Shown here piece after piece: positions 33,786 to 44,157 of a stretch of DNA of 64,000 nt; position 1 is the stretch's first letter; each line of letters opens with the position of its first letter. The stretch comes from Phytophthora quininea (Eukaryota > Oomycota > Peronosporomycetes > Peronosporales > Peronosporaceae): NCBI GenBank assembly GCA_011947345.1, contig JAAVTG010000043.1, positions 310,001 to 374,000 on the forward strand, in the 5' to 3' direction. The translations under genes were made by a program, and so were the position numbers. The notes under the pieces are model-generated. The model had not been told where the DNA came from and did not search any database. It worked only from the letters and a program-made list of their open reading frames with translations.

Positions 33786-34956
33786 TCATGAGTTCCAGTG
33801 CTTAAAGAGTTCCAACTCGGCATCCGGGTCGACGGCATACACGCCCTTGTACTTGTTGAACAGGTTCTGCAGCGCCTGCACGTACTGGCCGTGGTATTTC
33901 TTCACGTTCCCTCGTCGGATTTTCGATGTGAGGCAGGATCAGTGGCTTACCAACAACCGTGATGAGATCGACATCCGCTCGAGGCAGGTAGCAGCAGTTC
34001 ATGCGACCAAAGAAGACGACACCCGGCAGCTTGAACTCGTTCAGCTTGAGCCGAAGCTTCAGGATCCACGGGAATGCATGGTACGCGTACTCCTCGCCGA
34101 AAGTGTAGACTGGATGCACCTTGTAGCCGTACTGCAGCGCCATCTTGATGAATCCAAAGCGCTTCTTGATGTACACGCGGTGCTTGCCGCGTCGGTAGAT
34201 GGTGGCTTCTTCAAAACCACCAGGAATCAGACTGACGTTCTGTCCCGACGGCATCATGCGCTGGAAGGCAGATTTGGCCACAGTGCCAAAGTCCATCCAG
34301 TTGAGCACGTCCCTCAGAATTGGGAACCAGAACAAGTTCTCGGCAACCAGCCACCGACAGTCAGCGCGGGAAAAGTTCATACTGTGCGCACCGTTGATCG
34401 CGAAGCCGTTGGAGAGCACTCCGTGCGGATGGAAAGCAAACATTGCGTGGTCGTTTGGCGGCACGAACGGGGTCGAGTCGCTCTCCGCGATGGCTTTACT
34501 CGCAGCTGACGTCCAGCCCTTCACATCCCCGTGAGCTGTTTGATGCAACTTCATCTCCGCTTCTTGCCGCTCTTCAAACACCGTCACGTTGAGTCGGAAG
34601 TACGGGTAGTGGAGGAACACGAAGCGCATCAGACGCCGCATGAACGGCCATTGGTGTAGCGAGCTCCGCGTTAAGTAGTGGTAGCTCTCGTACATGGACA
34701 TCAGACCGAGGAAGGCTCGAACGACGAACGGGATCGGCGTGGCCTGTCCATTTGCAACCAAAGTCCAAAGCCATCGCAGTCCAAAGAAGCCCGAGAGCAT
34801 CCACATGACGATGAAACAGCCCATGCCGACGACCCACAGGCCGTACAGCACCCAGAGCTGCAGGTGTCTTAGCATCCGTCCTTGCAACGTCGACAGCTCC
34901 GACCGAGCATTGTTGTCCGGCCAGGAAGAAACCCGTCCGCAGGCAGCGTTCTGCAT
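33786..34956 (-). CDS. DGAT2: Diacylglycerol O-acyltransferase 2 family protein, copy B
   Basis: The start MQNAACGRVSSWPDNN at 34956 opens a 384-codon frame. The N-terminal hydrophobic hairpin (LYGLWVVGMGCFIVMWML), HQWPFMRRLMRFVFLHYPYF, the HPHG catalytic motif in MFAFHPHGVLSNGFAI, LIPGGFEEATIYRRGK, KKRFGFIKMALQYGYKVHP and YLPRADVDLITVVGKPL are all present. One base is missing near 33906-33911; in the next frame the usual C-terminus follows (LQNLFNKYKGVYAVDPDAELELF) to TGA at 33786. Copies A and B are co-oriented tandem paralogues, each with its own divergent microprotein gene, so the duplicated unit was the pair. In copy A the sequence between HPHG and the hairpin is shorter. Confidence 0.9.
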
Positions 34957-35297
34957 CTCTCTCGTCCTTTTGAAGAGTGGCGAGTTCTGTCAAACGAGGA
35001 GCTGGAGCAGAGCCAGCGCCACCCAAGCCGAGCTGCAGTCGTCATGGAGCCTTGCGCGGTGGTAAAAGCAGGATAGAGACAAGCCGTTTGCATGAGCTTG
35101 TAGCGTCGGATTGCGTGGGCTTCTCCGGCCGATGACGTTGGTCACTTCAACATGGAGAGGGACGTCGGACTCGAGCAGATAGCGGAGACCAAGTACCATG
35201 GTGACGCCCCAGCGGACAAATCGAGACTGGACGATCCCAGCGGCTTGAGCTTGGCTGGAAGCTCCTCTCTGCAGTTGGTAATTTGCAGCGGAGAGTC

Positions 35298-35606
35298 ATG
35301 TCGTTCGTGCCGTGTCCTGTGCTTCAGCTCGTGGACGACTTACTGGGGCAAGTCGCCCGTGTCGTCGTGTTCGTGTGCACGCAGCTACTGCCGACGGTCA
35401 GCAAGAGCATCAACTGGGACTACAGCAGCCAAGAGTGGGGGACCATCGTCCCGGTGAGCTCTAGAAGAGGTTCCATCGGCCTGTAGATTTCAGTATTGCT
35501 AACAAATCCTCAACCTGTGTGCTATAAGGAATGGAGCGAGCAGGAAGAAGCAGACGCAGACACCAACGGCTTCACTTGGACTCGACGTCGCGCCGAGTTC
35601 GCTTGA
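35298..35606 (+). CDS. Conserved microprotein 2, 77 residues, two exons
   Basis: Exon 1 is 35298-35453 (starts MSFVPCPVLQLVDDLLGQ) and exon 2 is 35529-35606 (EWSEQEEADADTNGFTW, ending RRRAEFA). The intron has GTGAGC and ATAAG ends and is in phase 0, splitting the shared motif IVP|EW that is continuous in microprotein 1. A hydrophobic helix spans about residues 9-33. The frame is closed by stops on both sides, and similarity to microprotein 1 crosses the splice junction, which supports the intron. It starts 341 bp from, and divergent to, DGAT2 copy B. Unknown family. Confidence 0.6.
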
Positions 35607-35644
35607 AGTGGCGAGTGCTTGTGCTGTATACTCAAACCCAGATA

Positions 35645-35859
35645 CAGTGCTGGCCATAAATATACAACCGACCCTATTTCGCTACTAATTCCGTCAAATC
35701 TCAGTCAATTGGCCTAAAAGTTCGTATTTAGGCGATTCAGACGAAGACCTTTTCGGGGTGTTTTCAGATTTCGCAGGCGAGCCGTGGTTGTCGAGATATA
35801 GAAGTGACCATCATTCTTGAGCTGGCCAAAGTCTGTGGCCACGCAGACTTCGAGCGTTT
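35645..35859 (+). repeat. Left terminal inverted repeat of the Tc1/mariner element
   Basis: Starts CAGTGCTGGCC next to TA and ends near GACTTCGAGCGTTT. It pairs with 36992-37207. Confidence 0.92.
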
Positions 35860-35889
35860 GCGGGGCTATAGCTGGTGGTTGCTGGCATT

Positions 35890-36884
35890 TTAATGCTTGG
35901 TTTTATTGTCTTTCTCTTCCATAACGTCTGCAACCCGATCTGGCATCGATTCGACCAAGTTTTGCAGTCGCTCCAGCTCCAAGTCCTCCCAGGCCTTCGC
36001 AATCCTAATTTTGAGCTCGTTCACCGTCAGATATTGCTTGCCACCGCGGTAAACCTGTCGAGCTAAGATCCCCAACACGTTTTCTATTGGATTTAGATCG
36101 GGAGAAAGCGCTGGCCGCTCCAGAACGTCCACACTGCAGCTGCTGAGATAGGCCCTGGTGCTCCGTGACGCATGTATACTGGCGTTATCTTGCTGAAAAG
36201 TGTAGTCCCCGCCGTGGAAAGCTTTGCCGAAAGGAAGCAAATAGTTGGTCAGCGTTTCTTGGTAGTCGAGAGAGTTTTGACGGCCTACGAGGAACGCCAA
36301 CTCGGTCTTACCCTTGGAGGAAAACCCACCCCAGATCATGACTGAACCTCCGCCGTTTTGACGGCTAAAATAGGCCTCCTTTTCGCATCTGAGATCGTAC
36401 CAGTAGTACTGGAGGCCGACCGAGCCGTCCAGATTAAATTTCTTTTCGTCCAAAAGATAATTTGGTCCCAATCAGTCCGGCCCTTGATCACGGCCCTTGC
36501 TCATTGACGTCGGGCAAGTTTGTGGCTTAATTTTAACATGGGTGTGCAATTTCTCTTGCCATACGTCATGTCTGGAGCTTGCTGAAGCACTCGGCGTACG
36601 GTGCGCGACGACATGGAGAGCTCCAGCGAAGATTTCACAGCACTGGAAGACTTCTTAGCGGTCTTCGCCTCCAAAATGATGCGCCGCTGCGTTCTTGCAT
36701 TCACTTTTCGCGGTCTTCCAGGTCTTTTATCGGACTTGTAGGAATCCTTGGTCCTCCAGAACTGGCTCACGCCCGATTTAGAGCGGCCGATCTTGTCGGC
36801 GATGGCCGCGAACGTCCATCCGGCTTCCCGAAGGCCGATAATTGTTCCCCTTTCAACATCCGTGAACTCGGAGCCCTGTGGCAT
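35890..36884 (-). pseudogene. Tc1/mariner transposase, DD34E-type motifs, broken
   Basis: The start MPQGSEFTDVERGTIIGLRE at 36884 opens paired helix-turn-helix domains (IADKIGRSKSGVSQFWR, RPGRPRKVNARTQRRI). After KLARRQ a TGA codon interrupts the frame, at a position where the family usually has Trp. The frame then continues to TDWDQIIF and shifts by one base before the first catalytic Asp (DEKKFNLDG). The second Asp (FQQDNASIHAS) and the Glu block (LSPDLNPIENVLGIL) follow, and the protein ends MEEKDNKTKH. The stop codon is a substitution, so this copy is probably inactive even if the shift is a sequencing error. Confidence 0.88.
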
Positions 36885-36991
36885 GACCCAGACGATCCCT
36901 ACGCAAAATCTACGGCTGAGGTTAGAATCAGTATAGGATAGGCTTTTGAATGAGGAGCGATTGCGTCCGTAAAGCGTACTAGAACAGTCGA

Positions 36992-37207
36992 AAACGCTCG
37001 AAGTCTGCGTGGCCACAGACTTTTGGCCAGCTCAAGAATGATGGTCACTTCTATATCTCGACAACCACGGCTCGCCTGCGAAATCTGAAAACACCCCGAA
37101 AAGGTCTTCGTCTGAATCGCCTAAATACGAACTTTTAGGCCAATTGACTGAGATTTGACGGAATTAGTAGCGAAATAGGGTCGGTTGTATATTTATGGCC
37201 AGCACTG
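36992..37207 (-). repeat. Right terminal inverted repeat of the Tc1/mariner element
   Basis: Reverse complement of 35645-35859 apart from isolated differences, including one extra A. It ends GGCCAGCACTG before TA. Confidence 0.92.
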
Positions 37208-37282
37208 TAACATAGTTTCATCCAATCAAATCACGTCTCCCTTATTCATTCCCACTCCACATTCCCACGAGACGTCGCAGTC

Positions 37283-40200
37283 ATGGCGACGTCTCCTGCG
37301 CGCCCTCCTGCATCTCCAGAGCCCCCACAGCTTCCAGACCAGCTTCATCTCGTCACCAAGACAGTCCTTCTACGTCTGACACCCATCGCATGTCCATACT
37401 GGCCGCCCCTCCACTGCTAGAGCGCTTGGAAGCTGTCGACAGAGAGGAGACCTCCGGAAATTCGCCTTTTACGGCCGTCAGAATGCCCACGTGGACCACA
37501 TTGTAGAAGCTCCAAGAGGACAAGATGCTGACGCACTGCAGAGTGCACAGACGCTAGTGGAGGACGGAGAACTCAAGGCCAGACTGGACGACCTGGCGTA
37601 CCTTCTAGACGCTCTGCTGGGGCCCGTGAGGACGCAGGCCCAGGCCAAAGCGGCGCTAGAGCTGACAGGAATACTGCAAGACCACAAGATCCAACAGGCG
37701 CTGACTCTAGCGCACAGGACAATGCAGAGCCGCGTGAAACTAGTGCTAATGAAGGTGGATGTGGAAGCTCCAGAGAAGTACCGACTGGCACTCGCTGTGT
37801 TGTCCTACTTCATATCGATGAGTGGAGAAGTGGAGGAGTATTTTGATGACAAGGTGGTGGATGCGATTGTGAACGCGTTGAAGAGGGAGAATAAGGGGCT
37901 GAGTGGAGCTGCTGGAGAAAAGAAGAAGTCCGGGCTGGCAGTAGAGCAGCTGAAGAAGTGCTTGAAGAGGAAGCGAGTAGATCGTGGAGTTATGGATGCA
38001 GTGGATGTGTTTGACTTTGATGGGGCTGACGACGAGACTGCGGTGAAGGCGTCTGGAATTGCGGATGGTTCGTGGCAGACGCAGCTGACGACACTGTTGG
38101 AAGGACAAGACATCCTTTTTGTTGAGGGAAGCTTCATACTTCCGTCACTGATGTGCTTTGGACGACGTTGCTTAATTTGCTAAAGGTTGACAGCTCTGCT
38201 TCTTGCTTGCCTGCAGATGAGAATGCGGTTCAGCCGCGACTTCACCAGAGTCAAGATGAGCGCGCAAGGGACATTGCCAAGGATAATTTCCAGTTGATTT
38301 GTGCACGGAAGCGACAGCTCGTGCGAAATGGTGGTGTCAACACTCTTGTCCGTGATCTAGCGAAGGAGATTGACATTCTCAAGACCTTTCTACCGACATC
38401 TCTAGCGACTCCAGTTCCTCGCCGATGTGCACAATCGCTGCATCATCTAAACGTGTTGCTATCGGTTCTGGATCAGGTTAGTTTTCTAGCGGCGGATGTT
38501 CAGCGATACTTGTCGAGACAGAGAGTGCTCTTCTCATTGGTGTTGAAACTGATCGTGTTGATGAGTGATTTGAGTTTGGGTAAAAAGGCCCAGAATGGAT
38601 GGGAGGCCGGATCTGGTTGCTTAATGCTGGCTGTTGAGGTGCTAGTGACATCTTTACGTGTGCTGATCAATTTAACCCACCACAACGCTGACGCGGCGAG
38701 ACATATGAATGCTTTGGATGGAATGAAGACTCTTGCTGTATCGTTTTTCCGTTTAAGAAGTTTGGCGGACTCTTTCGCGGCTCTGAAGATAAGGCCACCA
38801 GCATTTGACAAGTGGGAATTTGACACCACGTTGTTGCTGCTTAGTGCAATGGTCAATAGTGTTGAATTGAGCCCCTGGAACCGCGACGCTCTTGCAGCAG
38901 TACAAGTGGTCATCCAGACACAAAGCAGCACTGCTGCAGCTTTGTATGGGGAAAGACCTGCCAGCGATGGGTGTGGTATGTTGACACAGTTTTTCCTAGC
39001 GAAAGTGGAGTCATATGCGCATCTGATGAGTTCGCAAGTCCAAACATCAAGTGAAGTTGTATCCATTGAAGAAAGCAGTGATGAATGGAACCCAGAAGAC
39101 GTGATTCTTGGCGGATGCACTTCCATATTACTCGGATACTTGATGGAAGACTCTACAAACTGCAGGAACTCGATTCTGGAGTATTTACCTGATCGCTCGC
39201 CGAGGATCTTGGTGAGCGCTCTTAGCGTGTTTGTAGCTTTTCACTCGCAAATTGGGGCATTGACTCCAGAAGTCGTCAAGTCGGCAGTTCACATTGAAGC
39301 TGTGCTGAAGGCACTTCTTCGTGCTAATAGTACAGATCATTCCAATTTATTGGCCAGTTCTGGAGAAGATAATTCACAGCAGATGGAGGAGGTTGCTGAC
39401 ACAAACTTCGAGCAGGAGATGGCAACAGTCAATGCGTCCTCTGACGAGAACATGGACACGATTCCTCGCTGTCCAGCAGCTTCTTCAAAGAGAGCCACTG
39501 CGAAACGTGTGCTCCAATATTGATGATTCTGATAGTGACCCGAATGACAGCTCAAAACGCGCTTCTAAAGGGAAGGAGACAACAGTTCCCAAAGGGATGA
39601 GTACTCCAACCAGAAGCCCACTTCGAAACCGGAAAAGTACGTTTGCTATGGCAACCATGAGGACTCCTTCTCCGATGCGTAGCAGGTCTAGACAATCAAT
39701 GACGACCGCTATCCAACCCGACGGAACGCTCTCGTCACCAGTCGTAGCTCGGCTATTGAGACGCACTCGGCAACTCGTAGAAGAATTTGATGCCGAATTT
39801 GCTTGCCGCTCGCGGTCGCGCGCTGGAGTAAACAGTGGCGTCGCTGTTGGGGGCGACATGGCAAACTCAAGTGGTGACAGTTCACCGAGCATTGTGCTTA
39901 CGATGGACGTGACTTGCCGTGATAATGGCAGTGACGGTCTGGAGCTATCGCAGGACTCGCCAAGAGGAGATTTCGATGCTGGTACTCAGAACCACTTGCC
40001 ATTCAAGCGAAGAAAGAAGACGAAGCATGAAATTGCTGCATCTGCCAAGCCCAAGCATGATCTATCTGTGTTTGAATTTGAAGACGCTGCGCCGTCTACC
40101 CCACTACGTCAATCCAAGACCAATATACTATCACAGACCCCAACGAGGATGACAAACTCCCCGGTGAATCACAAGTGGCAACACCAAAACGAAATAAACT

Positions 40201-40369
40201 AATAAAGGCGAATGGGTCGTCCAGCCAGCTACAAACGCCGACGAGGAATGGTCCGTCTCCAATCATGAACCACTCACCCGCGTCAGCGAGCCCGCACAGA
40301 CGCAAATTGAAAGCCACTCGGAGACTTCCATCTGCTCGTGCTAGCGCTGTGTTCGACTTCACAGACTAG
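37283..40369 (+). CDS. WAPL: WAPL-like cohesin release factor
   Basis: WAPL removes cohesin from chromatin. The ATG at 37283 opens a Pro/Ser-rich start. A shift then leads to LERLEAVDREETSGNSPF and another to YGRQNAHVDHIVEAPRG, then the armadillo-like WAPL region: VEDGELKARLDDLAYLLDAL, AALELTGILQDHKIQQALTL, DVEAPEKYRLALAVLSYFIS, further helical repeats around LMLAVEVLVTSLRVLINLTH and VILGGCTSILLGYLMED. The C-terminus is Ser-rich with FEFEDAAPSTPLR and ends AVFDFTD. At least five one-base deficits break the frame (two in the first 220 bp, then near 38140, 39505 and 40150). The order, with the conserved domain N-terminal and the FEFED motif C-terminal, is unlike animal WAPL. The family call rests on the repeat region and these motifs. 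Confidence 0.65.
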
Positions 40370-41847
40370 AAGCTGCTGTTCACCAACAACTCCAACCTTC
40401 ACGACGGATAAATATTTATTCATTCAGTTCTTCTCAACGTGCATCGTTTTGACGAGAGCGGAAAACACTTCGTGAAGGCAAACACAAGTCTTTTTGGTTG
40501 GTTGGACAAAGCAGCCGATACGTAAGGACTTGATATCACTGATGTGGATTCCTCTGTGCCTGTTTCCGCCTATTGTTGTTGCTTCCTGACCAAGACTCCT
40601 CCTTAACGCTATCCTGAAGCACCAGGGTGAGCAGTTAGCAATTCTTTCTTTGAACGTTGGAGATTGTCGACTTCACCAATTTGCACTGAGAGCCTCAGTA
40701 TGAAATCTGCACGGAGAATGGAGGCACATCCCAAGGGAGCATAGACCCCTTGCTCTGGATCCCATCCAACTAACCCCAAGCTTAGAATGGTATCCACGGT
40801 GATGCATGTACGGCCGACGCGGTTAAATACACCAAGCCGGCGCCGAGAGTCGACGGCAGTAAGCAACTTCCTCGATATTTTTCTGCTCCCTTAGAAACGG
40901 AGACTTCGTGAAAATGTCATAATAGGGGGGTCAGAATTGGCTTTTCGGCGGTGATTTTCATGGCTCGACGGTGGTCATATTTTTATGGTCACTGGTCATT
41001 TCATTTTGCGAAATGGTTTACCTCTAGGGCCAAACCATATAAAAATGTCCGGCCATTTCGACCGTCCGACGAGTCATTTCGCGTTCAGTCTCGATTTTTC
41101 GGCCGTAGCACGCAGGTCGACGAGCAATAGTCGCAGATAGCGCTCCTCCCACGCCCATTCCAGGTTGGTGACACACCTCCTCTTGCTTTCTACAGGCTCG
41201 CGCAACTAACCGCAAGCGCACTTGTCACTACAGACACCGTGAAGCGTTGCTGGAACCGCCACAAGGCTCGCTCAAGACCAGGGGCGCCGAGGGCTGCGAA
41301 ACCTTGGCTCTAGAAGAGTTGAGAGGCTAGGCGATCATAAATTCATATGCTCTTCGACTACAAGTTCGTCTTCTGCGTTGAAGTCGCAGAGTGATGGTCA
41401 ACCGCAAAATGTCCACTCGCTGAATTCTGACCGGGGCGATATTTTTTCCGCTGCAGGTCATTTCGCCGGCGCCCGAGTGGTGATATTTTTGAACCATTTC
41501 TCAATCTTGACTCCCAAATGAGGTGAAGTAGTCGATCTCACGTCTGGAAACGGCGCAGAGAGAGTGGAAGACTGCGATGATGATCTGTCCGAAGGCAGCT
41601 GCGTATCAAAAGAGTGGATGGGAATACCATAACATTGGATGCCCGTTTCGACTGGATCAATCAACCCATGCAACTCAAGCATAGTGGTAAGCTGGTCATC
41701 ATTCTTGAAACGGGTACAAGTGAAGTTGAGTTTAAGGCTGATGTTGATGTGCTGAGTTTCTAAAGGTGAAGCGGGCAATTAATTGTGCGACCCATGAAAA
41801 GCTTATCAAAAGCAGGCTCGTTGTTTATTGACGCTCCACAAAAATAA
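40370..41847. other. Intergenic, 1.5 kb, no supported gene
   Basis: A minus-strand frame at 40609-40866 and another at 41458-41778 are open, but neither matches a family. A 10-bp inverted match (GGTCAGAATT at 40929-40938, AATTCTGACC at 41423-41432) brackets a stretch with repeated ATTTTTATGGT/GGTCATTTC-like phrases, which could be a small non-autonomous element. Confidence 0.35.
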
Positions 41848-43922
41848 TCAAGTTTTCAGCTTCAGACTCGTTGGGGCTGGTCTTTTGGCGAGCTCCACAA
41901 AGTCCTCGCGCCAAACGATACCGTCGCCGACTGCATCGTTTCCCTTGAGTTGGATGCCTATGTGGAAAAAGCGAGCGTGCTTCAGCGGAGACGGCACACA
42001 AATCCCCTTGCCATGGTCATACTCTTCTTCTCCGCAAATGTATTGGAAACAGCTCGTATCGATGTCTTCAGTGACGATCAAGTGGACGATACTGCTTACA
42101 GGAACTCGAGCGAGGAGTTTACGGATGCGGTTGCGTCCGAGTCCCATTATTTTCCTTTCACGGGCAAACTGCGCAGCACTACACTCCACCGAGACGGTGC
42201 CGTTCAATACGCTGATGTCCATCCCATCTCTAAACTTCATGCGACCAAAAGTCCCCACGTTTAGTTTCTGGGCGAGGAATGCTGGCCATTCAACGTTTGG
42301 TGGACCCAAGAATGGCACCGTCAAGGGGGCTACAATCTCGGTCACGGCGTCTGGGAACTTCACTCGGGTATTGCGAGACGATTGCATGCCCATCTCGTGC
42401 AGCAGCGCTGAGAAAAAAATGTTAAATGTGCTTCCGCTGAGACCATTGCGATGACTTGCGACTGCTATCGCGCCCGCAGTCAACGCCTCAAGTTGCTATG
42501 TTAAATGTGCTTCCGCTGAGACCATTGCGATGACTTGCGACTGCTATCGCGCCCGCAGTCAACGCCTCAAGTTGCATTTCGCGGTCGGAGCTGCTACCAC
42601 CGCCGCGGTCGTTCGTATCGTGGAAAGCGCGATTGAAAAATGTCCTGCTGCGGTTCCACCTTAATAATGATGCAGAGTACGTTTTGCCGCCCAGCAAGCA
42701 GAGATGCAACAAGGCGTCCTCGTCGGCTTTCGGGAAAGCTGTTTGGCACCACCAGCGCCCTTGTCCGTTCTTTCCTTTTACAGGATGGTCAGAAGAAGGA
42801 CGCAACCACAGCTCGAACGAGTTTGCGTCTTCGAACGAGTCCCAAAGACGAGTAAAAAGGCCTTCAAGCAGGGTCCTAAGTTATCCGTACGACTGGCGTC
42901 GTAGTAATACACCATGAGGAACAGACACACTTGGCCGACGACCAAGTTGTAGGTGTCGAATTTCTGCATCGCAAAACACCGTTGCGCCACAGTCTCCGCC
43001 ATCCCGTCCAAGTATTCGGCCAAGTCTGCGTTCTCAGCCAACGGCTTTGACCTTCGTACTCCATTGCTAGTTGTGCGAACAGCGGTCTGCTGTGCTCAAT
43101 GATCTCACGCAAGTCGCTTCTCACACTGGCAAGACGTGGGTCTTGGAATCCAGGGAATGCCGTGAACACGATACACCACAAGGCTTCACGTTTTCCCTCG
43201 GTTCGCCGTAGTTTTTATCAAGCTTTTGACGGATCCGTTCGTGCCGCTGACAACCAGCGCGATCCCAAACGAACGGAAAACGTTGTAGATGAAGCGCAGC
43301 TTACGAATTGAATCTGTGTACTTGTGGTCACTAAGGCATGGATATTCATCCATGAAAAGACACAACACTTGCCGTCTTCCCGACGCGATCGCAGAGCCCG
43401 CCAAACATCGTCACGAGTGCGGGGCCTGATCGACCCCAATCCACTAGCGAGAACCGAGCAGATAAACCCGTATGTGTGTAGTTTCGACGTCGCTGCAATG
43501 TTAGACACGTCGGCTTCCTTCACCTTCTTCAGGTCCTTCTTAACGCAGAAGAGAAAAACCGCATCCCGCGTCAAGGACTGCTCCGTGTCGTCCCAGTAAT
43601 CCTTCCAAAAGCGCGAGTTCTAGGAATCATCTTCGCATTTCCAATGGTTGGTCGTGTCAATGTAGAAGACGTTCAAGTCATCACGCGCCATCAAACTAAA
43701 CGCCATTTGGGTTTTCCCCATTCCGGAAGAGCTCTCCAGAGCGATGAAGGGCGTGACTAGTGGGTCGGTTAAACCCATGGAGTTCACCCTTTTGATGGAG
43801 TCCACGAGTTTGTTCACATCACTGGTATTTTTCAGGTGGTCAGCTATTTCTTGATATGATTGCATTTTCCCAGTGTCCATGCTGTCTTCGGCAACTTCTA
43901 AACTGGCGCCTTCGTAGTCCAA
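41848..43922 (-). pseudogene. Crinkler (CRN)-type effector-domain gene, broken copy 1
   Basis: CRN proteins are oomycete host-targeted effectors. The first part (43922-43620) holds a Walker A motif in LESSSGMGKTQ. A downstream frame has a Walker B-like LFMDEYP (near 43360), and the 3' part (42483-41848) resembles the nuclease-like CRN region, with VPFLGPPNVEWPAFL and a VECSAAQF segment. The frame is broken several times, and a 79-bp-period tandem duplication at 42419-42575 adds one further shift and a stop. No N-terminal LFLAK/secretion region was found upstream. As read it encodes no complete product. Confidence 0.7.
42419..42575. repeat. Perfect 78-bp tandem duplication inside CRN copy 1
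   Basis: The 78 bp at 42419-42496 (from ATGTTAAATGTG to CAAGTTGC) recur exactly at 42498-42575, with one T between them, a 79-bp period. Because 79 is not a multiple of three, the reading frame of the gene is disrupted. The identity of the copies indicates a recent event or an assembly duplication. Confidence 0.95.
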
Positions 43923-44157
43923 CTAGCACCACATCAATCACTAGTCTACTTTCGTCATGGTCCACAGAATAAGAGGAAATTTCATCTTTGTGTCTCTTAA
44001 AAGGGTTAAATCTTGGGCTCGTACGATGATAAGGTTCTGGTATGAACTGGTGGACAAGAAGAGCAAAAGCCTTACAAGGGGATCACGCGATGAGGAAGCG
44101 TCACTTGCGAGCGACTGTCCTGTAGCCTTATTCAACACAGCTAAGTAGCCGCTGATC

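Larger units (their letters stand above)
35645..37207 (-). mobile_element. Tc1/mariner element with about 215-bp inverted repeats
   Basis: The element is 1563 bp and is flanked by TA dinucleotides (35643-35644 and 37208-37209). Both ends begin CAGTGCTGGCC and the inverted repeats (35645-35859 and 36992-37207) are almost identical, with a one-base length difference in an A-run near AGCTGGCC. A single transposase gene lies between them on the minus strand. The near-identity of the repeats suggests recent movement. Confidence 0.92.

Noticed and set aside
40929..41432. Possible small inverted-repeat element (GGTCAGAATT ... AATTCTGACC)
   Set aside because: The 10-bp match is not extended by flanking symmetry and no target duplication was seen.
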